DNA of 64,000 nucleotides, taken from assembly GCA_944989445.1 (NCBI GenBank), contig CALYLW010000125.1, positions 1,386,885 through 1,450,884 on the forward strand, written 5' to 3'. Below the pieces are notes generated by a model. The model made no database searches. It was given only the letters and a program-made list of their open reading frames with translations, and had not been told where the DNA came from. Within the stretch, counting starts at the first letter, position 1, and every line of letters starts with the position of its first letter. Source of the stretch: Ampullaceana balthica (Eukaryota > Mollusca > Gastropoda > Lymnaeidae). Of this stretch, positions 38,869 through 51,050 are shown piece after piece. A program made the position numbers and the translations under genes.

Positions 38869-40719
38869 AACGAGCGACTCAATTAGTGCAGGAGTTAAAA
38901 CGCATGTCTGAGAAGTCCATGGTCAGATAACAGTAAATGTGGAATTTAAGCGAGATGATTGCAGTGATAGGTATCAGCGTCCATGCAGCCAGCAGTAAGG
39001 TTGACATTTATAGTACCATCTGTTTTAAATATGAAGCTTGTCTGGTGAAAAAATTGGAGGTTGTTTTAAACACAAGTTTAAATATCCCATAACATGTTCT
39101 TATGACAAGATGGTTCGTGACGACTCGGATTCTTGGATGTTGAAAGGTTATTTTTTTTAGTAGGTTTACTTCTTTGTCCGCTAAATCAGTCAAGTATCTT
39201 TATTAAATACATTTTAAAATAGTACAAGCAGTATCAGTAACGGTATATTTTTCCGTATCCTTATCATGATAAGTATAGCGCACTAATGATCAATAATGAT
39301 CACTTTATTGAGCCACAAGTAACGTTTAATTATTGTCTTGACAATGATACGCCAAACACGAGTGTGTTGAGCAGTGAAGTGGACATTGGCTTCAATTTTT
39401 TTTTAAAATAGGAAGGACGCTGAAAATCAAGGGAAATTGAACGTTTTCTGGGCAGAGCTGATGTGAGGAATGGGAATTCAAGGAGAGGGAATGGGGGCAA
39501 AAAGGGGGAGAGATGAATAAGGGGAGAGGGAGTTGGCGTTAATCATCAGAAATCACATATTTTCTTTAGTGAAGATGAAAATACTCGACCAGGTGCAACG
39601 TGTAGAAATTAAGCAAGTAATGAGCAGATGTTTTGAAATCATCCCAGAAAGAAATATTCTTTTTTAAAAATGGTTTATTTTGAGGGGAAAAAAAGCTATT
39701 TTCTTAGGTTTTAAGTGAGTAACTATTTGTGTTGTCTTTCTGATGATATAAAGGGGAATAAAGTAATTGAAATTTTTTTATATTTTATTCAACAATAAAT
39801 CCATTTGAGAAAAAAATTATTTGTATTTTTAAAAAATTGGACTTAAGCAGTTTTTTGGATTAAAATTAACCCATTCCCATCCCATTTTTTTCAGAATGAT
39901 TATTAATAAAACTGAGCAATAATTAACTTGCAATGTTAACCACGCAACGAGTTCCAGACACTTTGGGACATTGTTAAGCAAATTAACTGTCTACAGAAAA
40001 CAGATGGTGTGCAAACAATAACAAAGGGGAGAGAATAAAGACACGAAAAAAAATAACTATTCTTAGGGAAACAAAAATACATATGCAGAAGAGAGATTAA
40101 CTGAATGTGAATACAGAATGACAGAAAAAATAGGTTAGAAGGGATCCGCTTGATACAAAGTTATTGATTGTCCCGGATGCCAGAATTGAAATGTTCGTTA
40201 TTCATTCGCGGGGCTGGTGTAGATTATTATTATTATTTATTATTCTGCTCGGGGTTTAGTTTTCCCAGTTTTATGTGAGGCACGTGCATGAACGAGATTT
40301 TGACGAGAATCCGGAAAAGAGTAAAATTTGGAAAACTTCAGTTGTCAACAGCAAACTCGCTAGCCTATAACGAGGAGCACTTTTTTTTACATTTATGATT
40401 CTTAATACTAGTTTATTGTAATTCATTTATCTTTAAATATACTTAAATTTGTAATGACTTTAAGTGAAGCATGTGCAATGCGAAACTTTGCTTTATTGCA
40501 GATATGGTCTTGAATGTGGCACTCAGTTACATGTCATCGTTAACTTTACTCCTGGAGTATACGTCATTTTACGTCGAAAATATTGATTTAGTGAAATATA
40601 TCACAAATAAAGACTGCCTTCTAAACTAGTTAAATTAAAATTAACGATAAAGAATGAAGAAAAAAGTAAATTCATTGAATGAAAATTACAATTAAAAAAC
40701 TGGCCTAAAATCCACTTCT
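38869..40719. other. Non-coding
   Basis: AT-rich, with a short (ATT)n near 40,217. Nothing else recognised. Confidence 0.6.
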
Positions 40720-41045
40720 CCTTCCTCGTCTGCGAGGAACAGCAGACGATCATTGTCGACGTCTGCGATTCTTCCAAAGGCATTGGCCGCCTACAAGAGT
40801 ACTCCATACATCCTTATCCTGTATATGTCTCTCCAGCATCCACCAGGTGTGACCAAGTCTCTTTATGTCGACCTCCACATCTTGGTGCCTCTTTTTGATC
40901 TGGCCTCTTTCCCGCTTTCTCCGAAGGTTCCAGTTTATAGAGATTGCTCTGTTGTCTTAGAGTTGTCGAAGAATATGTATAATCCATCACCATCGTCTCT
41001 GGAGAAACTCTTCTATCGGCTTCTGCCTTGACCGCTGCCAAATTC
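40720..41045 (-). repeat. Possible LINE C-terminal relic, minus strand
   Basis: On the minus strand the GC-richer block reads AAVKAEADRR near the start, then GGRHKETWSHLVDAGE, and in another frame DKDVWSTLVGG. The 'RHKETW...DxxxW' order resembles C-terminal ends of LINE reverse transcriptases, but frames are broken and similarity is weak. An unrelated repeat is possible. Confidence 0.3.
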
Positions 41046-41982
41046 CAATTTGTTTTTTTTTGTCAGGCCGATGAATCCTGAGAGTCCTTCTTAAGCAATC
41101 TATATATTTAGTTTACCAGAAATTAGTACAAGCTCAAGACGCGATAAAATAAGCAGAACGAATGACACTCGCTAGGGTCTACCAATGACAGTTTATGGTG
41201 GGCAAGTGAGGGTGGTGCAGGGTGGGGGGCAGTTAACAACAACAACCACAATGCGCATGTCTCCAACCAACAATGCGTCGGTGGTCCCCCCACCCGACGT
41301 TCATTCGCGTTGTTTTCATTTATTTGTGCTGATGTTTGAGTCCGTTCTCTCCCCCCCCACCCCCCGTACTTTGCACTATCTATTAGCAAGTCTGCGGCGT
41401 ATGCTATGCCACGAGTCTAATTTAGTTATTAATAAAAGACTAAATACAAGATAAAATTTCTATTTAATATGATTACATTAAATATTAGTTGCATGCATAA
41501 TTGTTTTAGAATATGTAAATTGTATCGTTTACCAGGCTTACACTTTTAAGTAAACTATTTTGGTAGAAGACCTTGAACTTCCTTTTTTCACTTTATTTAA
41601 ATATTATTGCACATTATAATACAAATTCCATTTGAGGAAAGAAAATATCAAAATTTAATTTTCATCTTTAATGTCAACTATTAATAATTTTAATTAGCAA
41701 AAAAATAAAAATATAAATAAATAAAAAAATCCAATAAACTTCAATTTAAATAACTTATACAGCATAAGCACATCACATAAATAAAATAAGCATACATTAT
41801 ATTTTTAAAAATTTTAAATTCTCAACTGTATTAAATTTTTTAAAAAAACTTTAATGTATTGTTCTCTATTGTAATGCACATTCATTTGATAATTCATTTA
41901 TTTAATAATAATTTTTGTATTTTTCCTGTTTTACTTAATTTAAGGAATAAAGAAAAAAAATGCATGCACAAAGCATGTTTTC
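41046..41982. other. Non-coding
   Basis: A GC-richer part at 41,120-41,410 with C and G runs is open in both strands by chance; very AT-rich after 41,450. Confidence 0.55.
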
Positions 41983-42180
41983 TTCGCTATCTAAGTGATA
42001 GCGCGCTGGATTGTCAAACACGAGTCGCGAGTTCGAACCTCGGTACTGGCAAGGCCCCCGGGGCATTGTGCTAGCCACACAATCCATTGCTCGTTAGTGG
42101 TGGCTCAATGAAACTTGTGAACGCTACTTCACTTGCGACATAGGCCGTCATGATCTGAACAGGAGGTTATTATAATATAC
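41983..42180 (+). repeat. tRNA-derived SINE
   Basis: A box A-like TAGCGCGCTGG (41,999-42,009) and a good box B GTTCGAACC (42,031-42,039) are 32 nt apart, as in tRNA genes and tRNA-derived SINEs. The region does not fold into a complete tRNA with a closed acceptor stem. It is followed by ~120 bp of unrelated body ending AT-rich near 42,180. A SINE fits better than a functional tRNA. Confidence 0.6.
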
Positions 42181-42835
42181 AATGTAGTTTTTCTTAACCC
42201 TGATATAAGTAGTGGATGTATAAGGTGGAATCTTAGGTTAGAGTAAGCTGACAAAGTTTCGGACAAAAGAAAAATAAATTTCCCCAAAAAAATCCTAAGA
42301 TGGATAAAAAATAAAAGATGCTAACCGTTTAATCTTCTATTACGAGCAAATTTTCCTCTTTTTTCGGGTTATGATAAACTGAAACGATCTGTCAACACTT
42401 TTAGCTGAAAAATCAAAGTTGAAGACTTTTGGCGATAACCATCATGATCAAGTAACTCATGCCCGTCATAAAGGGTCCGTTTCCCAGACCGACAGTTCAC
42501 ATATGGATTTTTGGACTAAACCCATGCCTGTACTTATCATAGAATGGCTATAAATACAAGAAACGTGAAAAAAAATCATTAACATGATTTGGGCCTTTCG
42601 TGTATTAAAGCTATGGATTGTGCATTCTATGCTGACACACTCAACTGCAACCTGTCTCACGGGAACACGCCAGGAGCCACACAACAAAAGAGTCGTTTAT
42701 TGAAACAGAAACGTTCAAATTACACACTAGCCTATGTCTTGTATCACAACCCAGCACTGTTTCTTGATGCGTGTAATAGCGTTTATTCTCGAACCATCTC
42801 CATCATAGCATTTCAACCGAAAATGTGCCATACAA
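42181..42835. other. Non-coding
   Basis: Between the SINE and the C/A-rich array. A 112-codon frame overlaps the array and shows no domain. Confidence 0.55.
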
Positions 42836-43285
42836 CCCAAGTAACACCAACAATACAACTTAACCAACTTCCCATCTTCCAACGCAACGAACCATCCACC
42901 TTCCTGCTGAACATTCACCCACCATAAGACTTACCCAACTGCCTATTTTCCAACCCAACCAACAAATACATTTTAAAACCAACCAACCACCCACCTTCAA
43001 AACCAACCAACGATACACCTTTCAACCCAACTAACACCCAGCTCCCAACCCAACCAACCACCCACCTTTCAACCCAAATAACACTCACCTTCCAACCCAA
43101 AGAACCGTCCACCCTTCAACCCAACCAACTACTCACCTTCCAACACAACCAACCACCCGACTTCAAACCCAACCAACCATACACCTTCCAACCCAACGAA
43201 CAACCCAACTTTCAACCAAACCAACCACCCACCTTCCAACACATCCAACCACCCACCTTCCATCCCAACCAACTGACACCTTTCC
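42836..43285 (+). repeat. Degenerate 'ccaacccaaccaaccaccca' array
   Basis: A C/A-rich array of irregular 25-30 bp units, 'cacctt(c/t)caacccaaccaac'. The complementary strand is G/T-rich. The reading frames across it are by-products. Confidence 0.88.
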
Positions 43286-44021
43286 AGTTTTCAGTCGTAT
43301 TCTGTGATAACGTAGAGACGAGACGATAAAAAACAACAACAAAACCGATGATTACCTAAGAGAAGCCTAGGGGTTAATCACAGGGTTTTTCCCTCCCAGT
43401 TCTTGAGATTCCAAACAACTGTAGAGCAGATCAGTGAGGCGGACACATCGCATTAGTGGCATCATTAGAATCACTGAATGACAGCCGCGCCGGGTCACTC
43501 ACACGTGTAATGTTTTCTCTAAAAGTTGTAGGGGTCAGAGAGTCCCCCGGGGGAGAGGGTGGTGGTGGGGAGAGCCACTGTTAGCTGGCCAGTTTTCTGA
43601 GAAAAGACTGGTGCGTTAGTAAACGTGAGTGTTAGTCGTGGTGTTTTCTTGTTTGCTTGATAGTGAACAAATCTGGATGGGTTTACATTGTTTTTATGAT
43701 CAGGCGGCTAGAGGGAAAGTAAAGTAATGTTACCCGTGAGATCACACCGGACATCGCAGCAACAAACGAAGAATAAAGATGAAGACTTGTATATAATGCA
43801 AACCGCTAATATGTGCGTATGATTAGTATATTTGTAAACCGATAAAATCTGTGAATACCTAACTGAAAGAAAGACATACATGCGAGTATCCAAGTAATGA
43901 CCTTCCAAACAAATGAGTAACCATCCGAAAGACTGACCAAATAATGTTGTTAAATGCTCATTTTTGTTAAAGCTCTTAAAAATTCAAGTCACATACGTTC
44001 CTGTTATACGCACACGTCAAT
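43286..44021. other. Non-coding
   Basis: A GC-rich patch at 43,480-43,580 (CCCCCGGGGG core). No gene recognised. Confidence 0.55.
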
Positions 44022-44268
44022 GGTTTACGAAGCTTTATACTAAAACAACTATGGTTTACGTTTTGTTATAGCTCCACAATTATTGTTTCATTTCGTTATA
44101 ATGTACCGCCAAAAACTGTGCTTTGCAATTCGTTAAGCACCCACAATAATTTACATTTTTTTATACCTCCGCAACTATGGTTTAGACTTTGTTACACATC
44201 TACAACTTTAGTTTAAATTTTGTTTTACCTCCACAACAATGAGTTACACTTCGTTATACCTCCAAAAA
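44022..44268 (+). repeat. ~31-bp degenerate tandem repeat
   Basis: About eight diverged copies of 'atggtttacgttttgttata' plus 'cctccacaact'. Divergence is high, so this is an old array. Confidence 0.8.
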
Positions 44269-44682
44269 GAAAATGACAACGTTTGACCCCGCACGATTAA
44301 AGACACGCTTTCTTATCTTCATCTGTATTCTTGCACGCATTCGCCACGTTCCTAATCAAAAGTTTGTTATGTTAAAATCTCGACCGCTATTACCAGATTT
44401 GACCTCTGCTTCGTGTTTGATCCAATAATTGGGATCGGATTATGGGAATTTCTCTTGTTTCCGGCGTGGTCCGCTCCTCACTTATTACTAGAGTCGCTAT
44501 TTGGCACAAAAAGAAATTTTGATTATTCCATCCAATATTACAAAACCCTAGGAGGCCAACGGGAGCCTTGTATCCTTTGGAATGTCTGGAACATCTCATT
44601 AGGGGAGTGGGCATTCAGCGGAAGCCATGTGGGTTTTCACTGGCTCCGGGCTGTTCGGTGTGCTGCTAGATAGGTTGGAACA

Positions 44683-46402
44683 TAGTCTGTTGGACAGGTT
44701 GGAACATAGTCTGCTAGATAGCCTGCTAAATTGGCTTCTGGATAGGTTGGTAGCCAGCCATATAGTTTGGTAGATAGCCAGCCACGTAGTTTGGTAGATA
44801 GCCAGGCAGATAGTTTGGTAGATAGCCAGCGAGGTAGTTTGGTAGGAATGTTGTTAGATATGTTGGTAAATAGGCTACTAGATATGTTGTTGAATAGACC
44901 GCTAGATAGGTTGGTAAATAGGTTTCTAGATATGTTGGTAAAGAGGCTGCTTGATCGGTTGGTAGATAGCCAGTCAGGTAGTTTGGTAGATAGCCAGCCA
45001 GATAGATTGGTAGATAGCTAGCCAGGTAGTTTGGTAGGAATGTTGTTAGATATGTTGGTAAATAGGCTAATAGATATGTTGATGAATAGGCTGCTGGATA
45101 GGTTGGCAAATAGGTTTCTAGATATGTTGGTAAATAGGCTGCTGGTTAGGTTGGTAAATAGTTTTCTAGATATGTTGGTAAATAGGCTGCTGGATAGTTT
45201 GGTAAATAGGTTTCTAGATATGTTGTTGAATAGGCTGCTAGATAGGTTGGTAAATAGGTTTCTAGATATGTTGGTAAATAGGCTGCTGGATAGGTTGGTA
45301 AATAGGTTTCTAGATATGTTGTTGAATAAGCTGCTAGATAGGTTGGTAGATAGCCAGCCAGGTAGTTTAGTAGAAATGTTGTTAGATATGTTGGTAAATT
45401 GGCTGCTAGATATGTTGGTAAATAGGCTGTTGAATAGGTTGGTAGATAGCCAGCCAGGTAGTTTAGTAGAAATGTTGTTAGATATGTTGGTAAATAGGTT
45501 TCTAGATATTTTGGTAAAAAGCTGTTGAATAGGTTGGTAAATAGGTTTCTAGATATGTTGGTAAATAGGCTGCTAGATATGTTGGTAAATAGGCTGTTGG
45601 ATAGGTTGGTAGATAGGTTTCTAGATATGTTGGTAAATAGGCTGTTGGATAGGTTGGTAGATAGGTTTCTAGATATGTTGGTAAATAGGCTGCTAGATAG
45701 GTTGGTAAATAGGTTTCTAGATATGTTGGTAAATAGGCTGTTGAAAAGGTTGGTAGATAGGTTTCTAGATATGTTGGTAAATAGGCTGTTGAATAGGTTG
45801 GTAGATAGGTTTCTAGATATGTTGTTAAATAGGCTGTTGAATAGGTTGGTAGATAGGTTTCTAGATATGTTGGTAAATAGGCTGTTGAATAGGTTGGTAA
45901 ATAGGTTTCTAGATATGTTGGTAAATTGGCTGCTAGATAGGTTGGTAAATAGTCTGCTAGATATGTTGGTAAATAGGCTGTTGAATAGGTTGGTAAATAG
46001 GTTTCTAGATATGTTGGTAAATAGGTTTCTAGATATGTTGGTAAATAGGCTGCTGGATAGGTTGGTAAATAGGTTTTTAGATATGTTGGTAAATAGGTTT
46101 CTAGATATGTTGGTAAATTGGCTGCTAGATATGTTGGTAAATAGGTTTTTAGATATGTTGGTAAATAGGCTGCTGGATTGGTTGGTAAATATGTTTTTAG
46201 ATATGTTGGTAAATAGGTTTCTAGATATGTTGGTAAATTGGCTGCTAGATATGTTGGTAAATAGGTTTTTAGATATGTTGGTAAATAGGCTGCTAGATTT
46301 GTTGGTAAATAGGTTTTTTAGATATGTTGGTAAATAGGCTGCTAGATAGGTTGGTAAATAGATTTCTAGATATGTTGGTAAATAGGCTGCTGGATAGGTT
46401 GG
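44683..46402 (+). repeat. 24-bp minisatellite, ~71 copies
   Basis: About 1.7 kb of 24-bp units such as ttggtaaataggctgctaga. The left part (to ~45,030) is dominated by a 'gatagccagccaggtag' variant; the right part alternates 'ggtttctagatatg' and 'ggctgctagatagg', giving local 48-bp periods. The unit is a multiple of three, so long frames of LVNRLLDM-type repeats are open on the plus strand (45,031-45,528 and 45,525-46,337). They look like arithmetic by-products: stops and frame changes occur and there is no exon context. Confidence 0.95.
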
Positions 46403-46888
46403 TCATTAATGTTCCATATGGTTGGATGGGCCAGATAATATTCTCATATGTCTAACAGAACTGGGTGTTGATTTCTCTTCTTATTTTACTGTGGAACAAT
46501 ATGAATAAATCAATACTCAACCTTGACGAGTTTTCTGTTGTTTATGTCATGTACTCCATGTTGTACAATGGCATGGGTCCAATAAAAGCATCATTCCCGT
46601 ATATTCCATGTTAGAAAGTAACGTTTTAGATTAAATTGATCCAGTTACTTAAAAATCTAAAATATGGAACATTCAGCACTTTGATTTTTTTCTTCATTAA
46701 TTGTACGTTCTTCTTTGTGTCTATTTTAGTTTTAAAATAATAGTGATTAGAAGTACAACCCTAAGAGACATAAAGCAGTTCTCCTGGCAAAGACTCCATT
46801 TCAATGTTATTTTAATAAATGCTTTGCCATAGTTTTCTTCTCCATTGACACTGCTATTAAACGCAACGTCTGGTTTCTCTGTTTTCAG

Positions 46889-46964
46889 ATCCCAACAACA
46901 TGAACGGGTATGGTCCTGACAGTGATGACGATGATGACAATGATCTTTTAGCGTACTACAAAAG
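46889..46964 (+). CDS. Exon of predicted secreted-peptide precursor: acidic propeptide
   Basis: Seventy-six bases lie between a strong acceptor (tttctctgttttcag) and a donor AAAAG|gtttgt. Only one frame is open: it begins after two bases (phase 1 entry), encodes PNNMNGYGP, an Asp-rich run and NDLLAYYK, and ends with AG (phase 2 exit). The next exon at 63,653 starts with G, completing Arg and creating a Lys-Arg prohormone-processing site at the junction. Acidic spacers before a dibasic site are usual in neuropeptide and cystine-knot peptide precursors. The upstream exon with the signal peptide was not found. Exon status is inferred from splice signals, phase and composition. Confidence 0.6.
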
Positions 46965-48307
46965 GTTTGTACCCGATTTTTCGCATGTACGCAACACACG
47001 AATTCTCTCGTCTATTTTCTAAACGACTACCTTCATTGCTGAAAATATATGACATTTTTAGTCACTTAGCTGTTTACTGTAAAATGTATGCATATAGAAA
47101 AAAAAGCTAATGCAGATTTGGAAATAGTGGCTTGTCTCCAGAATATAATAAAGTAACGCCTTTCCATCCAAACATACCACCTTTGTATATCAATCCTTGC
47201 CAAAATTTTCAATACGTTTTATAATACTTTTTCCAAAGCCTAAATTATGATTTGTTCTAAAGTTGCTCATTGTCAAATAATATTGATAATAAGGTAAAAT
47301 ATAACTTCCTCTTACAAACTTTCAAGAACACTATACAAGGCGTTGTTAAAGTAGTTTTCATAAAGGCATGACGTAAAGTTCAAGTTTGCACACAACGTAC
47401 CACACAAGGAACGATGACGTAGTGCGCCGCGTGCAAGCGGTGATATTTTTGTCTCGCATACGTAAACCAAGGTAGGGCAAAGCTATCACCGATTACCCGC
47501 GGCGGCCATTTCACAACAGGATGGGAATACCGGACATCCACAGGACATCCGAAGTCAAATTGCTGAAATCTACAAGATGGAGTTGGTAAAAAAATGAGCC
47601 TCTCAGGCAAAAAGAGGAATTTCTCTATTCGGTCATTCACGACTTCTTTTTCAAAGCTCATTTATGGTTTTCACTCCTTCACGCTATTATTCGACATGTT
47701 CATGGTCTTAAAGTTAATGTCTGTTATGTCAGATTTTAATTCGCTTTTCGAGGTTTCTTTACGAAATGTCTTACAAATGAGACCCATTCTGACAAAATAT
47801 GACATCTAAGTACACGCCATTGTCTTTTGGTGTGTTAATTCAAACTATTATGACCCAGCTGATAATCACACGAGCATCGTCACATATATACACATTTACA
47901 CAGTCATCAGAACCGACCCGACCAATGCTTTGGCCGACGACGGCAAGTCACTCAACGGGTGCTTGAAGGGACCAGAAAAACCGCGACATTATACAAGAAT
48001 ACATAATATCCACTCACAGAAAAGACACATTTGTCTATCCCATGCATTTCTATCTTTTAGAATCGACTTCTTTGTTATAATTTTTGTTGTTCTTTCATTG
48101 TCAAAAAAAACAAATTTAAATTACCCATTGACGCCAGCGTGCAGATTTACGACTCTCTCAAAGTCGACATCTCTCTAATGTTCGACTAGTGTCTGGCAGT
48201 GAGTGAAAGTGATCTTGGTGTTTCGCGTGTCAAGATGCGATCAAAGTCTCCATTGAAGTAAAGACCACTCAGCCGTTCCCAGCCCTAAGGAATAGTCGGG
48301 CTCAGCG
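46965..48307 (+). other. Proximal intron sequence
   Basis: No element recognised. A CpG-bearing patch at 47,390-47,510 contains TGACGTAG and CCGCGGCGG, which could be regulatory, but there is no further support. Confidence 0.5.
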
Positions 48308-48520
48308 GTGGATAAGGAGGAAAATAGACAGAGAAGGAGAGATGGAGTGAGAGAGAAATTAAGATAATCAGAAATAAATAAAGAAAAAAAGAGATAGTGA
48401 GGGGGAGACTGTTAGCAAGAAAAATATATGAGGAAAGAGAGAAACAGAGATAGAGATAGCAAATAAGAGAGAGAGAGCGAGAGAAAAGAGAGAGAAGCAG
48501 GGATACAGAGGTATAGAGAA
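48308..48520 (+). repeat. Polypurine (GA-rich) tract
   Basis: About 210 bp with few pyrimidines and GAGA words, in the first part of the predicted intron. Ser/Leu-rich frames on the minus strand are by-products. Confidence 0.85.
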
Positions 48521-49082
48521 ATTGTACATTCACATTTATTGTTCGGAGTAAGAATGACACTTGAAGAAATTGTAAAAAATGTATTATGTGTCTTGAACAG
48601 CCAAGTGATCCCATCCCCCCACATGTCAAGCCATATCGTTCTATTGTATACCCTTCCACTCGATCCCAGTCACTTTTCTACACTCGCCCCTAAAGCTAAC
48701 CAAGAAAAAGACTCAAAAGATCGTAAAAGTCTCAACTCGTCAGTTTGAAGTGACTTAAATTTTACTTCAAAGCATTGATTCTTTGCTGAGAATCCTATAA
48801 CGTAAAAACTTGTAGCTATATTAAATATACACAAACGTCTGGAACAAATGTCCAGAAGCAGTGAATATAATTAACCGCCGTCACACGTGAATAACTTACT
48901 TCAAAGCATTAATATAACATTCTATTCCTTTTTTTCGTTCACTTAATTTGTTATATTATCTACAAAAGGTATTCTGAAGAAAATATCGTGTACAAATTAA
49001 GAAGGTGGTTTTCAAACATTGTTTTTAAGTTTGAAAGCTTCTGTTTTACTGTCATCAATCTTCCTTGAGATTCATTGTTTCT

Positions 49083-49155
49083 CGGCTAATCTTTAACGTT
49101 AATTCATGGCTAATCTTTGACGTTAATTTATGGTTAATCTTTGATGGTAATTCCA
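49083..49155 (+). repeat. 24-bp tandem repeat, 3 copies
   Basis: Three copies of ggctaatctttgacgttaat plus four bases. Confidence 0.9.
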
Positions 49156-49400
49156 GGACGAAGTGCTGACACCCACGCAAAAGCTTAATCTCCGTTTTTA
49201 AGTTTGACATTGGAACATACGACACGATCGACGAAAATATATTCAATTGCTAAGACTTTATGTAATCAGTTGATTATAATACTTTCTTTTCAAAAATCAT
49301 CTTATGGACATTATGCGGGATTGTTGGGCCACGAAAGTTGGTTTATCGCAGAAAACTAAGGCGCCAAAAGTCAGATGGGATTCGGGTATAAATGAATTAT

Positions 49401-49425
49401 AATATATATATATATATATATATAG
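49401..49425. repeat. (TA)n microsatellite
   Basis: About 12 TA repeats in the predicted intron. Confidence 0.95.
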
Positions 49426-49515
49426 GTCAAGCTAATATTCCGCTAAGTCATTGTAAGCAAATAAAGCCACAAACTGTCTCATGTCCGATATAAATTCAAG
49501 GGATTCGTTCTTACC

Positions 49516-49670
49516 CAGGGCCGGATTTAGACTTGATAAGACTCTAAACTGTTTGAGATATGGGACCCTTTATAAGTCAAGATATTCTATGTAAGCTCCA
49601 AATGAACAATTTCTTTTTTTTCGGACTGTCAAGAAAGTGGTGGCCCTAAGCTACATCTAGTGTAGTTAAT
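49516..49670 (+). mobile_element. Truncated hAT-like element
   Basis: Starts with CAGGGCCGGATTTAG, the same terminus as the right end of the MITE at 34,842. It is followed by about 150 bp including 'gtggccctaagc'. No matching right terminus or target duplication was found, so this is a one-ended fragment in the host intron. Confidence 0.6.
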
Positions 49671-50233
49671 AACTAAATATGGCACGTTTCTTACCTACTA
49701 CAGAAGTAGTTATACACTGTTTTTAAAGAAATGACAGAATACTCTAAATCAGCGTTCCAAGAGGTATAGCTCATGTGCTAGCTCTGGCCAACCTAGGCAA
49801 CCTTTAACCCGGCTCGCCTTGTGTTCGGTTCAATGCCTGACTGAGTCCGAAATTACAGGAATTTAATATTTTTTTCTTAAACTATATTCCCGCTCTAAAA
49901 AGTGTCCTGGGAGAGTGCACTAGTCGTTCAAGTATGTATATAAACAGTAAATAAAACCAAAAATTAAGAAAATTACAAAGTTTGAGTATGCACCATGCTA
50001 TACAACAAAATGAAACTCTTTTTTGGATTCATTTTGCCATAGACCAATGTTTCCAAATCTTTATGTCTTGCGGACATTTAAAATCAATCTATTGGAAGAA
50101 GACCCGTAGGCCAAACCTGTGTCTTACAAGTAATTTGGGCTTGGAGCTTTAGAGGGCCACGGCCATGAAGCCGCTGAGAAGAGCACTGTGAGTTCATCGC
50201 GCGCGTATCAAGGGTAAATTTAAATGGTTGGAA

Positions 50234-51050
50234 GGCCAGCAAGTATAACAAAGGTCAGCAAGTATAACAAAGGCCAGCGAGTATAACAAAGGCCAGCAAG
50301 TATAACAAAGGCCAGCAAGTATAACAAAGGCCAGTAAGTATAACAAAGGCCAGCAAGTATAACAAAAGCCAGCGAGTATAACAAAGACCCGCAAGTATAA
50401 CAAAGGCCAGCAAGTATAACAAAGGCCAGCGAGTATAACAAAGACCAGCGAGTATAACAAAGACCAGCGAGTATAACAAAGGCCAGCAAGTATAACAAAG
50501 GCCAGCAAGTATAACAAAGGCCAGCAAGTATAACAAAGACCAGCGAGAATAACAAAGGCCAGCAAGTATAACAAATGCCAGCAAGTATAACAAATGCCAG
50601 CAAGTATAACAAAGACCAGCGAGTATAACAAAGGTCAGCGAGTATAACAAAGGCGAGCAAGTATAACAAAGGCCAGCGAGTATAACAAAGGCCAGCAAGT
50701 ATAACAAAGGCCAGCAAGTATAACAAATGCCAGCAAGTATAACAAAGGCCGGCAAGTATAACAAAGGCCAGCAAGTATAACAAAGGCCAGCGAGTATAAC
50801 AAAGGCCAGCGAGTATAACAAAGGCCAGCAAGTATAACAAAGGCCAGCAAGTATAACAAAGGCCAGCAAGTATAACAAAGGCCGGCAATTATAACAAAGG
50901 CCAGCAAGTATAACAAAGGCCGGCAAGTATAACAAAGGCCAGCAAGTATAACAAAGGCCAGCAAGTATAACAAAGGCCGGCAAGTATAACAAAGGCCAGC
51001 AAGTATAACAAAGACCTGCAAGTATAACAAAGGCCAGCAAGTATAACAAA
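50234..51050 (+). repeat. 19-bp minisatellite, 43 copies
   Basis: 817 bp equals exactly 43 units of ggccagcaagtataacaaa, with substitutions only and no indels. Because 19 is not a multiple of three, one 57-bp cycle reads through all three frames. The minus-strand unit has no stop in any of them, so three overlapping minus frames are open, giving a 19-residue hydrophobic period (FVILAGLCYTCWPLLYLLA). No sign of real coding. Confidence 0.97.

Noticed and set aside
41983..42055. Functional tRNA gene
   Set aside because: Promoter boxes are present, but no acceptor stem closes and the sequence continues into a SINE-like body.
42589..42927. 112-codon frame
   Set aside because: Runs into the C/A-rich degenerate array and shows no domain or codon support.
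44413..44673. 86-codon frame in a GC-richer block
   Set aside because: No recognised domain, no splice support, and an overlapping antisense frame is equally long.
45031..46337. LVNRLLDM-repeat frames of 165 and 270 codons
   Set aside because: By-product of a 24-bp array; stops and frame changes between units and no flanking coding sequence.
48285..48659. 124-codon Ser/Leu-rich minus-strand frame
   Set aside because: Complement of a polypurine tract, which lacks stop codons by composition.
49755..49860. tRNA-like segment with 'ggttcaatgcc'
   Set aside because: Only a weak B-box-like word; box A and cloverleaf not convincing.
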